The position numbers and the translations under genes were made by a program. From contig NZ_JAGUCO010000010.1 of the NCBI RefSeq assembly GCF_018271995.1, positions 62,001 through 126,000 on the forward strand: a DNA stretch of 64,000 nt. The letters run 5' to 3'. The DNA is from Carboxylicivirga linearis (GTDB lineage Bacteria > Bacteroidota > Bacteroidia > Bacteroidales > Marinilabiliaceae). The number at the start of each line of letters is the position of its first letter. The first letter of the stretch is position 1. Positions 1-10,200 of the stretch are shown piece after piece. The notes beneath the pieces were generated by a model. The model was given only the letters and a program-made list of their open reading frames with translations. It was not told the DNA's origin and made no database searches.

Positions 1-1
1 T

Positions 2-67
2 GCTACGCCCGGTTTATTTAATAGTGATGGATTACCGGCCTCATGTTTTAATTCAGATATTAAATAA
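2..67 (+). CDS. C-terminal end of a sialate-O-acetylesterase-like carbohydrate esterase (partial)
   Basis: The window opens inside a reading frame that encodes about 21 residues and stops at TAA 65-67. The peptide contains NSDGLPAS followed by CFNSD. This resembles the N-x-(E/D)-GLPA-S-x-F-x-(T/S)-D ending I know from sialate-O-acetylesterase-family (SASA-type) enzymes. The stop lies 33 bases before the 2-epimerase start, so the two are probably co-transcribed. A deacetylase fits the acetylated hemicellulose theme of the following genes. Only the tail is visible, so the family call rests on one short motif. Confidence 0.55.
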   Translation, partial: ATPGLFNSDGLPASCFNSDIK

Positions 68-100
68 TCTGCAATCTATTTAGTTTACAACAAAGACAAA

Positions 101-1303
101 ATGAAAACAGACAAAATAGCTAAACTGATCTCAGAACAGGATCAGGAGTTGAAAGAGGTACTTCAGTTTTGGGCAGATAAATCAATAGATGATGTTAATG
201 GTGGCTTTATCGGTGAAACAAACCGTGAGGGAGTTCAGGTTGAAGATGCTGATAAAGGTGCGGTTTTAAACGCTCGTTTATTGTGGACTTATTCAGCAGC
301 TTACAATTATAGCAAGGATACCAAATACCTTGAGTTAGCAGACAGAGCTTACGATTATTTGATGGAGTATTTCAAAGATCAGAAGTTTGGAGGTTTGTAT
401 TGGGCTGTTGATAATAACGGAAAAGTTGCTAATCGTCGTAAACAGGCATACGCTCAGGGGTTTGGAATCTATGGTTTGTCGGAATATTATCGTGCATCAG
501 GTAAAAAAGAAAGCCTGGATGAAGCGATTGTTCTCTATCATCTGATTGAAAAGCATTTTAAAGATGATAAGTTCGGGGGATATATTGAAGCACTGGATAA
601 TGATTGGTCGCCCTTGGAAGATATGCGATTAAGTGCTAAGGATGCAAATGAGCCCAAATCGATGAATACACATCTTCATATCATCGAGCCTTATACAAAT
701 CTTTACAGAGTATGGCCAGATACGGTATTGAAAACTAAAATTCAACATTTGCTGGAAGTTTTTCGCGATCATATCATTGATCAGCAAACAGCGCATTTCA
801 ATTTGTTCTTTGATATGGATTGGACAGTTAAGTCCGAGATTGTTTCATATGGTCATGATATTGAAGGAGCCTGGTTACTAACCGAGGCGGCTCATGAAAT
901 AAAGGATGATGAGTTGCTAATTCAAATGAAAGAAATTGGAAAACGAATGGTAGATGTTACCATCAATGAAGGAATGGATAATGATGGTAGCATTTTCTAT
1001 GAAAAAGAAAATGGTCATTTAGATACTGATAAGCACTGGTGGCCGCAGGCAGAAGCTATGGTAGGTTTGATGGATGTATATCAAAATACCGGTGATGAAG
1101 CATACATGGAAGCAATGACTAAAGTATGGACTTTCATTAAAAACAATGTGAAAGATAGTGAGTGTGGTGAGTGGTTTGGAAAGGTTCATTTGAATGGGAA
1201 TCCGGATGTTGAAGAATGTAAAATTGGGTTTTGGAAATGTCCTTACCATAATTCCAGGGCTTTAATAGAGGTTATCAATCGATTGAAGATGTTAGATAAA
1301 TAA
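101..1303 (+). CDS. Cellobiose/mannobiose 2-epimerase (AGE family)
   Basis: This 400-residue protein belongs to the N-acylglucosamine 2-epimerase family. It is expected to convert the reducing-end glucose or mannose of a beta-1,4 disaccharide into its C2 epimer in the cytoplasm. There is no signal peptide. The (alpha/alpha)6-barrel histidines of cellobiose 2-epimerases are visible: NTHLH (H191, H193), YGHDIEGAWL (H252), KHWWPQAEA (H312) and CPYHNSRA (H383). Length matches the family's usual 390-410 residues. In Bacteroidota this enzyme commonly feeds a GH130 mannosylglucose phosphorylase during mannan breakdown. No GH130 is seen here, but the gene lies at the window edge and one could be upstream. 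The neighbouring acetylesterases, GH5 and GH27 fit galactoglucomannan. The family is certain; mannobiose versus cellobiose preference is inference. Confidence 0.9.
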   Translation: MKTDKIAKLISEQDQELKEVLQFWADKSIDDVNGGFIGETNREGVQVEDADKGAVLNARLLWTYSAAYNYSKDTKYLELADRAYDYLMEYFKDQKFGGLYWAVDNNGKVANRRKQAYAQGFGIYGLSEYYRASGKKESLDEAIVLYHLIEKHFKDDKFGGYIEALDNDWSPLEDMRLSAKDANEPKSMNTHLHIIEPYTNLYRVWPDTVLKTKIQHLLEVFRDHIIDQQTAHFNLFFDMDWTVKSEIVSYGHDIEGAWLLTEAAHEIKDDELLIQMKEIGKRMVDVTINEGMDNDGSIFYEKENGHLDTDKHWWPQAEAMVGLMDVYQNTGDEAYMEAMTKVWTFIKNNVKDSECGEWFGKVHLNGNPDVEECKIGFWKCPYHNSRALIEVINRLKMLDK

Positions 1304-1383
1304 TTATTTGTGTTTTAAGCTCAATAACAATAGGTTGACATTTTTTTTAGTGATTTATCTAATAGTAAAATAAGGAGTAGTAT

Positions 1384-2538
1384 ATGAAAATAATTAACAT
1401 TTTTACTTTTATTCTTTTGCAGTCGCTTTTTTGCATTGCTTGTTCAAAAGGGCAAGAAGAGGCGCCTAAACCTGCTCCTGAGTTCAGAGCAAGTATTCCA
1501 GAAAACAATGCACAAAATGTTGAGCTTTCAACTGAAATTGTGGTCACTTTTAATGAGGTAGTAAAACTTACACCTAATCATGGAATCACTATTAATAATA
1601 AAGCAACAGATGTTGAGGAATCATATACAAAACTGATGGTTAAAGCCCAATTGGATAATAATTCCACATATACAGTAAATATTCCTTCAGGAGCTGTAAT
1701 AAATACCTCGGGCATTGAATTAAAGGAAGAAATTGAATTTAGCTTTTCTACTAAAGAAAAGATTGAACATGAAAAAGATCCCAACTTTCATATTTACTTG
1801 TGTTTTGGCCAGTCTAATATGGAAGGGCAAGGCGCTATTGAATCTCAGGACAAAACTGTTAATGAGCGTTTTCAGGTGATGCAAGCTTTAGATTGCTCCG
1901 AATTAGGAACAAAGGGCGAGTGGCGTGTTGCTGTACCTCCTCTTTGTCAATGCGCATCAGGTTTGTCGCCTGCCGATTATTTTGGTAGGACACTTATCGA
2001 TAATCTTCCTACCGACGTTACTGTAGGCGTTATTAATGTAGCTATTGGTGGATGTGATATTCGATTATTCGATAAAGATATCTATCAGGATTATACCAAT
2101 ACGTATACAGAAAGCTGGTTTCAGGATAAAATAGCAGCTTATGAAGGTAATCCATATCAGTACTTGATCAATCTGGCAAAATTAGCTCAAGAAGACGGTG
2201 TGATTAAAGGCATTTTGTTGCATCAGGGTGAAACCAATACGGGCGACGATCAATGGCCTTTGTACGTAAAAAAAATATATGAGGATATGCTTGATGATTT
2301 AACTCTCAGTGCTGATGATGTGCCTATATTGGCCGGTGAAGTATTTGCCGGAGAGGAGAATTGTTGTAGTAGTATGAATGACATTATTAATACTTTGCCT
2401 GAATATGTGCCAACGGCTCATATTATTTCATCCGAAGGATGCCCTGGTCAGGATAATGCACATTTTAACTCGGCCGGGTATCGTTTATTAGGTGAGAGAT
2501 ACGCTGAAATGATGCTTTCGTTATTAGGTATTGAATAA
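1384..2538 (+). CDS. SASA/SGNH-type carbohydrate acetylesterase lipoprotein with Ig-like N-domain
   Basis: A predicted surface lipoprotein: the signal ends in FCIAC with the lipid cysteine at C20. Residues about 33-125 form an Ig-like (Big_5/SbsA-like) domain with the SIPENNAQNVELSTEI start. From about 135 comes a SASA-type SGNH esterase domain with GQSNM (nucleophile S144), GGC (222-224), HQGE (280-283) and DNAHFN (D357, H360) as the catalytic Asp/His. This is the fold used by CE6-like acetylxylan and related acetylesterases, so removal of O-acetyl groups from hemicellulose is expected. The Ig-like domain is closely similar to that of the next gene, 12 bases downstream. The enzyme part carries eight cysteines (C140 to C353), many for this compartment, suggesting disulfides. 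Exact substrate is unknown. Confidence 0.82.
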   Translation: MKIINIFTFILLQSLFCIACSKGQEEAPKPAPEFRASIPENNAQNVELSTEIVVTFNEVVKLTPNHGITINNKATDVEESYTKLMVKAQLDNNSTYTVNIPSGAVINTSGIELKEEIEFSFSTKEKIEHEKDPNFHIYLCFGQSNMEGQGAIESQDKTVNERFQVMQALDCSELGTKGEWRVAVPPLCQCASGLSPADYFGRTLIDNLPTDVTVGVINVAIGGCDIRLFDKDIYQDYTNTYTESWFQDKIAAYEGNPYQYLINLAKLAQEDGVIKGILLHQGETNTGDDQWPLYVKKIYEDMLDDLTLSADDVPILAGEVFAGEENCCSSMNDIINTLPEYVPTAHIISSEGCPGQDNAHFNSAGYRLLGERYAEMMLSLLGIE

Positions 2539-2550
2539 AAACATGCAGCC

Positions 2551-3927
2551 ATGAAAACAATCTATATTTGGACGTTGGTTTTAGCGCAATTTCTTTTATT
2601 TACTGCATGTTCAAAGGGGCAGAAAGAGGAACCAAAACCAGTTCCTGTATTTAAATCAAGTATTCCAGAGAATAATGCTCAAGATGTAGAATTATCAACT
2701 GAAATTGTATTCACTTTTAGTGAGGTGGTAAAACTTGTAGCAGATCATGGAATAACTATAAATGGCGAACCGATTGATATTGAGGAAGCTTATACTAAAT
2801 TAATATTTACCGCTGAACTAGTGCATGGTACAATATATGAGATTGTTATTCCTAAAGGTGCTCTTGTTAATACTTCCGGAATTTTATTGGCCGATGAAGT
2901 TAAAGTTTCTTTTACAACTATTGAGGCTCCGGTAATTGATGATGAGGCTATGAAATTTGTAGCTAATATGGGTGTGGGGTGGAATTTAGGAAATACTCTT
3001 GATGCCAAAGGTTTGGATGAAACGGTTTGGGGCAATCCGTATACCTCAAAAGAGATGATAGATGCCATTAAAGCTAAAGGATTTCAAACACTCAGGGTTC
3101 CTGTTACCTGGCAATATCACATAGGTGATGCTCCGGATTACCTTATTGAAGAGGAATGGTTAGATAGGGTAGAAGAAATTGTTAATTATGGTTTGGATAA
3201 TGAGATGCATGTTATTGTCAATATTCATCACGACGAAGAATGGATTATACCTACCTATGCTGAGGCTGATATTGTAAAAGATCAATTAGGAAAAGTGTGG
3301 ACTCAAATAGCCACACGATTTAAAGCGTATGATAAGCACTTATTATTCGAAACACTAAATGAGCCGCGGTTAAAAGGATCAGCTAACGAATGGAGTGGAG
3401 GTAGTGCAGAGGGGCGCGATTGTCTTAATCAGTTTCACCAGGTAGCCGTGGAGGCCATTCGCAATACAGGTGAGAATAATACTGATCGTTATATTATGAT
3501 TTCTACTTATGCTGCATCAGCTACCACAATTGCTATGGATGGATTAAAGTTACCATTATCATCAAATCTGATTGTCTCAATTCATAATTACTATCCTTAC
3601 GAATTATGCCTGGGAGAAAATGGTAAAGACTGGGGGACAGATGCCGATAAAGAGGCTTTGGATAATGAATTTGATCGAATCTATAACAAATTTATTGCTA
3701 ATGGAACAGCTGTCGTTCTGGGAGAATGGGGTAATTTAAATCATGATAATTTGGAAGACAGGATCCGACATGCGCAATACTATGCCGAAGGTTGTATTCA
3801 ACGGGGTATTTGTCCTATTTGGTGGGATAATGGTAATAGTAATGAGTTTGGAATCTTTGATCGTAGAAACATTGAGTGGTTTCAACCTGAGATAGCGGAT
3901 GCAATTACTCAATCTGTGAAAGAATAA
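2551..3927 (+). CDS. GH5 endo-beta-1,4-glucanase/mannanase lipoprotein (GH5_4-like) with Ig-like N-domain
   Basis: A surface lipoprotein (FTAC, lipid cysteine C20). Residues about 33-127 form the same Ig-like domain as the upstream esterase. The GH5 TIM barrel starts at about 135 with GWNLGNTLDA and ETVWGNP, a pattern I associate with subfamily GH5_4. The acid/base is E271 in FETLNEP and the nucleophile E392 in VLGEWG. Conserved HH (226-227) and HNYYPY (345-350) are also present. GH5_4 enzymes attack beta-1,4-glucans including xyloglucan, glucomannan and mixed-linkage glucan. With the acetylesterase and GH27 nearby, glucomannan or xyloglucan backbone cleavage at the cell surface is likely. 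It follows the esterase by 12 bases, so they are almost certainly one transcript. Subfamily is from memory of motifs. Confidence 0.88.
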   Translation: MKTIYIWTLVLAQFLLFTACSKGQKEEPKPVPVFKSSIPENNAQDVELSTEIVFTFSEVVKLVADHGITINGEPIDIEEAYTKLIFTAELVHGTIYEIVIPKGALVNTSGILLADEVKVSFTTIEAPVIDDEAMKFVANMGVGWNLGNTLDAKGLDETVWGNPYTSKEMIDAIKAKGFQTLRVPVTWQYHIGDAPDYLIEEEWLDRVEEIVNYGLDNEMHVIVNIHHDEEWIIPTYAEADIVKDQLGKVWTQIATRFKAYDKHLLFETLNEPRLKGSANEWSGGSAEGRDCLNQFHQVAVEAIRNTGENNTDRYIMISTYAASATTIAMDGLKLPLSSNLIVSIHNYYPYELCLGENGKDWGTDADKEALDNEFDRIYNKFIANGTAVVLGEWGNLNHDNLEDRIRHAQYYAEGCIQRGICPIWWDNGNSNEFGIFDRRNIEWFQPEIADAITQSVKE

Positions 3928-4001
3928 TTTAAATAGGTTTATTGAAAACAGTTTAAGAAAGAGATATACAGAATCTCTAATTAAAACTAAAATTAATCAG
4001 A

Positions 4002-5213
4002 ATGAAGAAGCAAATAACTTTTGTGGCATTATTGATCTTGAGTATTTCACTTAATGCTCAAAAAGCAGAAAACCTTGCCTTAACACCTCCTATGGGATGG
4101 AATAGTTGGAATACTTTTGGAACCGACATTAATGAGCAATTGGTAAAAGATATTGCCGATGCCTTTGTTGATTTAGGTTTAAAAGATGCCGGATATGATT
4201 ACTTAGTGTTAGATGACGGCTGGATGGCAAGAGAGCGTGATGAGAATTACAATCTGGTTCCCGATCCCAAAAAGTTTCCTAATGGAATGAAGGCTGTTGT
4301 GGATTATGTGCACAGCAAAGGTTTAAAATTTGGTATTTACAACTGTGCAGGAGCAACAACATGTGCTGGTTATCCTGGTAGTCGTGGTTTTGAGTTTCAG
4401 GATGCTAAGTTATATGCCGAATGGGGTGTTGATTTTTTGAAATATGACTGGTGTGATACTGAAAATTTAAATGCTAAAGGTGCTTATCAAACCATGCGAG
4501 ATGCCATACATGCTACTGGTCGTCCTATTCTATTCAGTATTTGCGAATGGGGTGATAACGATCCATGGAAATGGGGCGAAGAAATGGGGCACATGTGGCG
4601 TGTTACCGGCGATATTATCAATTGCTGGGATTGTAAGGTTGGCCATGGAACCTGGTCGTCATTAGGTGTTTGGCCTATCATCAAATTACGTAAAGATATT
4701 CGTAAATATACCGGACCTGGCCATTGGAACGATTTTGATATGATGGAAGTAGGTAATGGCATGACAGCTGCTGAAGATCGTGTACATTTTGCTATGTGGG
4801 TAATGCTATCTTCGCCATTGATTATGGGTAATGATTTGCGTTCAGCTTCTAAAGAAACCATCGAAATATTAACCAACAAGGAAGTTATTGCCGTTAATCA
4901 AGATAAATTGGGTGTGCAGGCTTATTGTCATTCCGATGAAGGTAAAATTGAAATGTGGGCTAAGCCAATGGCTGATGGAGAATGGGCTTTTGCAATAGTT
5001 AACATGACTGAAGAGCCTGTAGAAATCAATCACAATTGGTCATGGCATCCGGTAAAAGATGATTTGTCGGGAAGAGAATTAGCAGTTGATCGCATTGAAT
5101 ACACTATCAGAGATCTTTATAATCATAAGGATTTAGTAACTACTAAAAAGAGTCTGAAATCTACTATCCAAGGACATGATGTGTTGATGATCAGACTAAC
5201 ACCAAAGAAATAA
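4002..5213 (+). CDS. GH27 alpha-galactosidase
   Basis: Secreted or periplasmic protein with a signal ending near LNAQ (residue 20). The GH27 barrel begins with LTPPMGWNSWN. The nucleophile is D149 in FLKYDWC and the acid/base D204 in WRVTGDI, with GPGHWNDFDMMEVGNG downstream. The C-terminal 100 residues form the usual beta-sandwich. The enzyme should release alpha-1,6-galactose, the side chain of galactomannan and galactoglucomannan; xyloglucan galactose is beta-linked, so this gene points to a mannan-type substrate or to removal of alpha-galactosyl caps. It lies 74 bases after the GH5 and is followed by a stem-loop at 5223-5254. Confidence 0.93.
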   Translation: MKKQITFVALLILSISLNAQKAENLALTPPMGWNSWNTFGTDINEQLVKDIADAFVDLGLKDAGYDYLVLDDGWMARERDENYNLVPDPKKFPNGMKAVVDYVHSKGLKFGIYNCAGATTCAGYPGSRGFEFQDAKLYAEWGVDFLKYDWCDTENLNAKGAYQTMRDAIHATGRPILFSICEWGDNDPWKWGEEMGHMWRVTGDIINCWDCKVGHGTWSSLGVWPIIKLRKDIRKYTGPGHWNDFDMMEVGNGMTAAEDRVHFAMWVMLSSPLIMGNDLRSASKETIEILTNKEVIAVNQDKLGVQAYCHSDEGKIEMWAKPMADGEWAFAIVNMTEEPVEINHNWSWHPVKDDLSGRELAVDRIEYTIRDLYNHKDLVTTKKSLKSTIQGHDVLMIRLTPKK

Positions 5214-5222
5214 TTTACAATT

Positions 5223-5254
5223 GCAGCCTGTATCAAAAATCAGATGCAGGCTGT
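5223..5254 (+). other. Intergenic stem-loop between GH27 and GH9
   Basis: CAGCCTGTATC (5224-5234) pairs with GATGCAGGCTG (5243-5253) through 11 base pairs including one G-U. No U-run follows, so it may be a processing, stabilising or attenuating hairpin rather than a full terminator. The ATG at 5244 lies inside the right arm, which argues against using it as the GH9 start. Confidence 0.6.
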
Positions 5255-5273
5255 TCCCTTAAATTCCAGCCCT

Positions 5274-6902
5274 ATGAAAATCACTTTCCTTAATTTACTT
5301 CTTATCATTTCTATTGCGTCTTGTGCGCAAAAAACAAGCATAAAAGTCAATTCATTAGGATTTAGGCCTAATGATGCGAAGATTGCAAGCGTTACTCAAC
5401 CTGCTGCATCAACCTTCTCGATAGTATATAATCAAACCCAAGAAATCGTTATCGAAGGAAACATTAATCAACCTGTTTATCAGTCTGATGTTAATGAGAA
5501 AGTGGCGAGAATAAATTTCACAAAACTAAAACAACCCGGAAAATATTACATCAAAGTAGGAGATGTTAAGTCTTCTGTTTTCGAAATCAGTGAAGATGTT
5601 TACAAATCTTCATTATACACCTCAATGCGTGCTATGTATTTATGGCGATGTGGTGAAGCTGTTGAAGGTGAACATAACGGGCAAATGTATAAACATGCAG
5701 CATGTCATACTGATGATGGCTATATCGCATATGAAGATGGCAAAGAGCAAAAAAAAGATGGAGTAGGTGGCTGGCATGATGCAGGTGATTATGGAAAATA
5801 CACAGTTAATGCCGGTGTTACCGTTGGTGCATTATTTTTAACCTGGGAGCATTTTAATGATAAGTTGTCAAATCTAGATCTGCAATTACCTTCTGATGAA
5901 AGCAATGCTCACTTTCCGGATTTTCTAAAAGAAATAAAGTACGAGATAGATTGGTTGTTTAAGATGCAATACACCGATGGATCGGGCCGAGTATCTCATA
6001 AACTAACTCGTAAGAATTTCTCAGGTTTCATTATGCCTGAAGAAGATAACGAAAAACGATATTTTACCACATGGAGTTCTGCTGCTACGGCTGATTTTGT
6101 TGCAATGATGGCAATGGCATCGCGTAATTTCAGGCAATATGATGAAACATATGCTGATAGTTGTCTGGCTGCAGCTAAAGTAAGCTATCAGTGTCTATTA
6201 GAACATCCAATGCATGTTAAATTCGAACAAGGCGAATTCTCTACCGGAGGGTACCAAACCGATGATTCTGATGATAGATTATGGGCTGCATCAGAAATGT
6301 GGCTGGCTACCGGTGAAAAGCAATACCTTGATGATTTCGAACAGCGTTTATCAGCCATAGAAAATCCTGTTGAATTAAATTGGGATTGGGGTAATGTTGG
6401 CAATCTGGGTGTTTTCGGGTATGTGTTACATGCTGATGAAGCTCAAAACGAGGAATTATACAGAAAAGTGAAAGAGGCTGTTATTTCAATTGCAGATGCA
6501 ATTGTAAGCAATACTCAACAAGATGTGTATGGCCGACCAATGGATAAATACTTCTGGGGATGCAATGGTACAGTCGCTCGTCAGTCTATTAATTTAAGTG
6601 TGGCTAATCTTCTTAAACCAGATAAGAAATACATAGATGCAACAGTTAGCATTGTAGGTCACTTGTTTGGTTGTAATTATTATGGTAGGTCGTTTGTTAC
6701 CGGTTTAGGAGTAAATCCACCTATGTTTCCACATTCCCGTAGAAGTGCCGCTGATTCAATTGAAGCTCCATGGCCGGGTTATATTGTTGGTGGAGGGCAC
6801 ACAGCTACCGATTGGGTAGATAAAGAGGCTAGTTATAGTCATAACGAAATTGCCATAAACTGGCAGGCCGGTTTGGTATATTTGCTAGCATCAGTCAATT
6901 AA
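5274..6902 (+). CDS. GH9 endo-beta-1,4-glucanase with N-terminal Ig-like domain
   Basis: I place the start at ATG 5274, giving 542 residues. The in-frame ATG at 5244 falls inside a hairpin arm and would put a polar segment before the signal. The signal ends in SIASCAQ, probably a lipoprotein (C17). Residues about 22-108 form the Ig-like domain that precedes many GH9 catalytic domains. The (alpha/alpha)6 barrel carries GGWHDAGDYGKY (catalytic Asp D169 and D172) and a C-terminal HNEIAINW with acid E525. GH9 enzymes cut beta-1,4-glucan, and a GH9 is also found in characterised xyloglucan loci, where it is a secondary backbone cutter. It is the last gene before the SusC promoter. Confidence 0.9.
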   Translation: MKITFLNLLLIISIASCAQKTSIKVNSLGFRPNDAKIASVTQPAASTFSIVYNQTQEIVIEGNINQPVYQSDVNEKVARINFTKLKQPGKYYIKVGDVKSSVFEISEDVYKSSLYTSMRAMYLWRCGEAVEGEHNGQMYKHAACHTDDGYIAYEDGKEQKKDGVGGWHDAGDYGKYTVNAGVTVGALFLTWEHFNDKLSNLDLQLPSDESNAHFPDFLKEIKYEIDWLFKMQYTDGSGRVSHKLTRKNFSGFIMPEEDNEKRYFTTWSSAATADFVAMMAMASRNFRQYDETYADSCLAAAKVSYQCLLEHPMHVKFEQGEFSTGGYQTDDSDDRLWAASEMWLATGEKQYLDDFEQRLSAIENPVELNWDWGNVGNLGVFGYVLHADEAQNEELYRKVKEAVISIADAIVSNTQQDVYGRPMDKYFWGCNGTVARQSINLSVANLLKPDKKYIDATVSIVGHLFGCNYYGRSFVTGLGVNPPMFPHSRRSAADSIEAPWPGYIVGGGHTATDWVDKEASYSHNEIAINWQAGLVYLLASVN

Positions 6903-7237
6903 TATAATTGAACGGATTTGAAAGTTTATTGCGAATTTTTCGATTGAAGGGTTTAATCCCTGTTCTCTCTTCTATCCTGTACTTAAGATTTGGATGCTAA
7001 TTGTGAAAAAATGTTATTGAATTAGGTTGGCTTTATAAATATCAGATAATAAATGCTTTGCGTATTATATTGTATTGATGCTTGTTAACTAATTGTGTAC
7101 ACATACATTACAAAATAGCCATTGGAGTTATCATTTGAACATATATCATTAACAAAAATTTACATGTTCGCATCCGGCATACTATACATTTGGCTTCGAT
7201 AATTAAAAATCAAGTTTTAATTAAATCTGAATCAATC
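6903..7237 (+). promoter_or_regulatory. Intergenic promoter region upstream of the SusC operon
   Basis: This 335-base gap separates the GH9 gene from susC. I see no strong terminator. It contains a perfect 10-bp palindrome, TGTGTACACA at 7094-7103, about 90 bases before the likely -7 element, a possible operator for the hybrid regulator at 21320. That assignment is inference from position only. Confidence 0.5.
7185..7192 (+). promoter_or_regulatory. Bacteroidota -7 element for the SusC operon
   Basis: TACATTTG matches the TAnnTTTG -7 consensus of Bacteroidota primary-sigma promoters. No clean TTTG -33 box lies at the usual distance, consistent with an activator-dependent promoter. It predicts a leader of roughly 40 bases before ATG 7238 and rules out the TTG at 7190 as a start, because that codon overlaps the element. 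Confidence 0.5.
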
Positions 7238-10200
7238 ATGATTAAAAAAGCCAAAAATCTGATTCCGGTTTTTGCTATACCAAAACAATGGTTAGTACTT
7301 ACAGGAATTGTTTTAATGATGCTATCAAGTACGATAGCTTATGGGCAGGAAACACAAACCATTACGGGTACAGTGCTTTCTGAATCAGATAATACCCCTA
7401 TACCTGGAACAAATGTTTTTGTAAAAGGTACTACACGTGGGGTAATTACAGATATGGATGGAAATTATTCTATTCAGGCATCGAGCAATGAGACATTAGT
7501 ATTCTCATTTATTGGATTTCAAACTCAGGAAATCCTCGTTTCAAATCAAGTTTCATTAAATGTATCTCTTGTAGAAGAAGTATCTGAATTTGATGAGGTA
7601 GTTGTTGTTGGATACGGTGTTCAACAAAAGAAGCTGGTTACCGGAGCTACTGTTCAGGTAAAAGGTGATGACGTAGCCAAACAGAGTACAACAAGTGCGT
7701 TAGAAGGATTGCAGGGGCAAACTGCAGGTGTGCAAATTACCTCTACTTCTGGCCAACCTGGTGAGGGCATGAGTGTAAAAATTCGTGGTGTAGGTACTAT
7801 TGGTAACTCAGGTCCTTTATATGTGGTTGATGGGGTGCAAACTGGTGATATCTCATATTTGAACAATGCCGATATCGAAAGTATCGATATTTTAAAAGAT
7901 GCTGCATCTGCTGCCATCTATGGTTCGCAGGCGGCTAACGGAGTAGTGTTAATAACAACCAAAACAGGTAAGTCCGGTAAGATGAATGTGAATTTGGATG
8001 CTTATTATGGTGTTCAGAATCCTACACGTCAAATTAGTATGCTTAACAGTAAAGAGTATGCTGTTATAATGAATGAATCTGCGATCAATTCTGGTAAACT
8101 TCCTTATTTTTCTCAAGAGGAGATTATTGCAATGGGTGAAGGTACTGACTGGCTAGATCAAATGGCTTATCCAAATGCAGTTACCCAAAACTATTCGTTA
8201 GGTTTGAATGGTGGTAACGACATGTCTGTTTATTCAATGTCGTTGTCATACACTGGTCAGGAAGGTATTATTGGAGGTCCCGAAGTTTCAGATTATAATA
8301 GATATGTATTCCGTGTTAATTCAGAACATAAATTATTTGATGATATTGTTACAGTTGGTCAGCATTTGACATTTAGTTATGTTGATAATAATGGTATTTC
8401 TGTTGGTAACCAGTATAATAACTCGTTAAGAGGTGCTTTTAATACTAGTCCGTTTTTACCTGTATATGACGATGATGGTAATTATTTGAATAATACTGCC
8501 GGTGCAGGAGTAATGTATCAGGGAGAAGAATGGGTGCCATGGGCTGATGGAGAAAGTAATCCATATGCGTCTATGATGCTTAATAACCAAAATGTTAGCA
8601 ATAACCAAAAACTATTTGGTGATGTTTACATGGAAATTAGTCCAATTAAAAATTTAAAAGTTCGTACTCGTTTGGGTGTTGATTTTTACACAAGCGAATA
8701 TCGTTCTTACTCTCCTCAGTACCAATTGTCAATATATGCTCAACGCTTATTTGATTCGGCAAGTCAGAGTTTTGGTAAAGGTTTAGCTCTAACATGGGAT
8801 AATTATGCTACTTATGATTTTAAAATAGCAGATCATGCTTTTACCACAATGGTGGGTACATCAGCTTATACTAATTCTGGTTCATGGCTTAATGCTTCTA
8901 ATGCTGATTTAACAATTGGAGATTTAGATCATGCCTGGATTGATAATACTACCAATCAGGATTTGACGCGTTTGTCTATTGGAGGGGCACCTTATGATGA
9001 GTCAATGTTACTTTCATACTTTGGTCGTTTAAGCTATAATTATAAAGAGCGTTACATGTTGAATGCTACTTTCAGAGCTGATGGATCATCTCGATTTGCA
9101 AAAGATAACCGCTGGGGATATTTCCCTTCTGTATCAGCAGGATGGGTGGTAACCAACGAAACGTTTGCAGAAGGACAAGACTGGGTTGACTTCTTTAAAT
9201 TGCGTGGTAGTTGGGGACAAGTAGGTAACCAAAATATTGCTGCATGGCAGTATTTAGCTCCTATCAGTACAGGTGATGCTAATTACTATTTCGGATCAGC
9301 TGATTTTGATGCTTCCGGAAACACCATTGGATCTTATCCAAGCCGTTTAGGTAATCCTGAAATTATTTGGGAAACATCAGAGCAATTAAACATTGGTTTT
9401 GACGCCCGCTTTTTAGATGCTCGTTTAGGGGTAAACTTCGATTGGTACGAAAAGCAAACAAAAGACTGGTTGCTTGAAGCTCCAGGGTATGCAACAGATG
9501 GTGCGAATCCTCCTTATTTTAATGGTGGTAAAGTAACTAATACCGGGATTGAATTAGTTCTATCCTGGAATGATAATATAGGAGATTTCAAATATTTCAT
9601 TTCTGCTAATGTTGCTAAAAATAAAAATGATGTTACAGAGGTACCTACCGACGATGGTATAGTTCCTGGTTTGGCTAATCAATTATACGACAATGCTGGT
9701 ATTTTCTATAGAAGAGCAGAAACAGGTATGCCAATTGGTTATTTCTGGGGATGGTCAACAGATGGAGTATTCCAGAATGAAGATCAGGTTAGAAATTATA
9801 CCGATACAGAAGGTAATATGATTCAGCCGAATGCTAAACCGGGCGATTTAATCTATGTTGATCGCAATGGAGACGGTGTAATTGATGATGATGATAAACA
9901 CATGATTGGCGATCCAAATCCTGACTTTACCTATGGTTTTAATGTTGGGTTTAGCTATAAAGGATTTGATTTTTCAGTTTTAGCTAATGGTGTTGCCGGT
10001 AATCAAATTGTGCAATCATATCGTAATCATGCAAATTCGTATGCTAATTATACCACTGCTATTTTAGGTCGCTGGCATGGAGAAGGAACATCTAATTCAA
10101 TGCCTCGTGTTACAGAAACTAATGTAAACTGGCAGTTTTCTGATATTTACGTTCAGGACGGTGACTTCCTTCGCATAAGTAATATCACTTTAGGGTACGA

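Noticed and set aside
4487-4879. 130-codon - strand frame inside GH27
   Set aside because: Shadow frame: the + strand encodes conserved GH27 motifs throughout and the opposite frame shows no recognisable domain or signal.
5244-5273. Upstream ATG adding ten residues to the GH9 protein
   Set aside because: It lies in the right arm of the hairpin at 5223-5254 and places polar residues before the signal peptide; ATG 5274 starts a normal lipoprotein signal.
7190-7237. TTG start extending the first SusC by 16 residues
   Set aside because: The TTG overlaps the -7 element TACATTTG, and the ATG at 7238 directly starts a standard SusC signal sequence.
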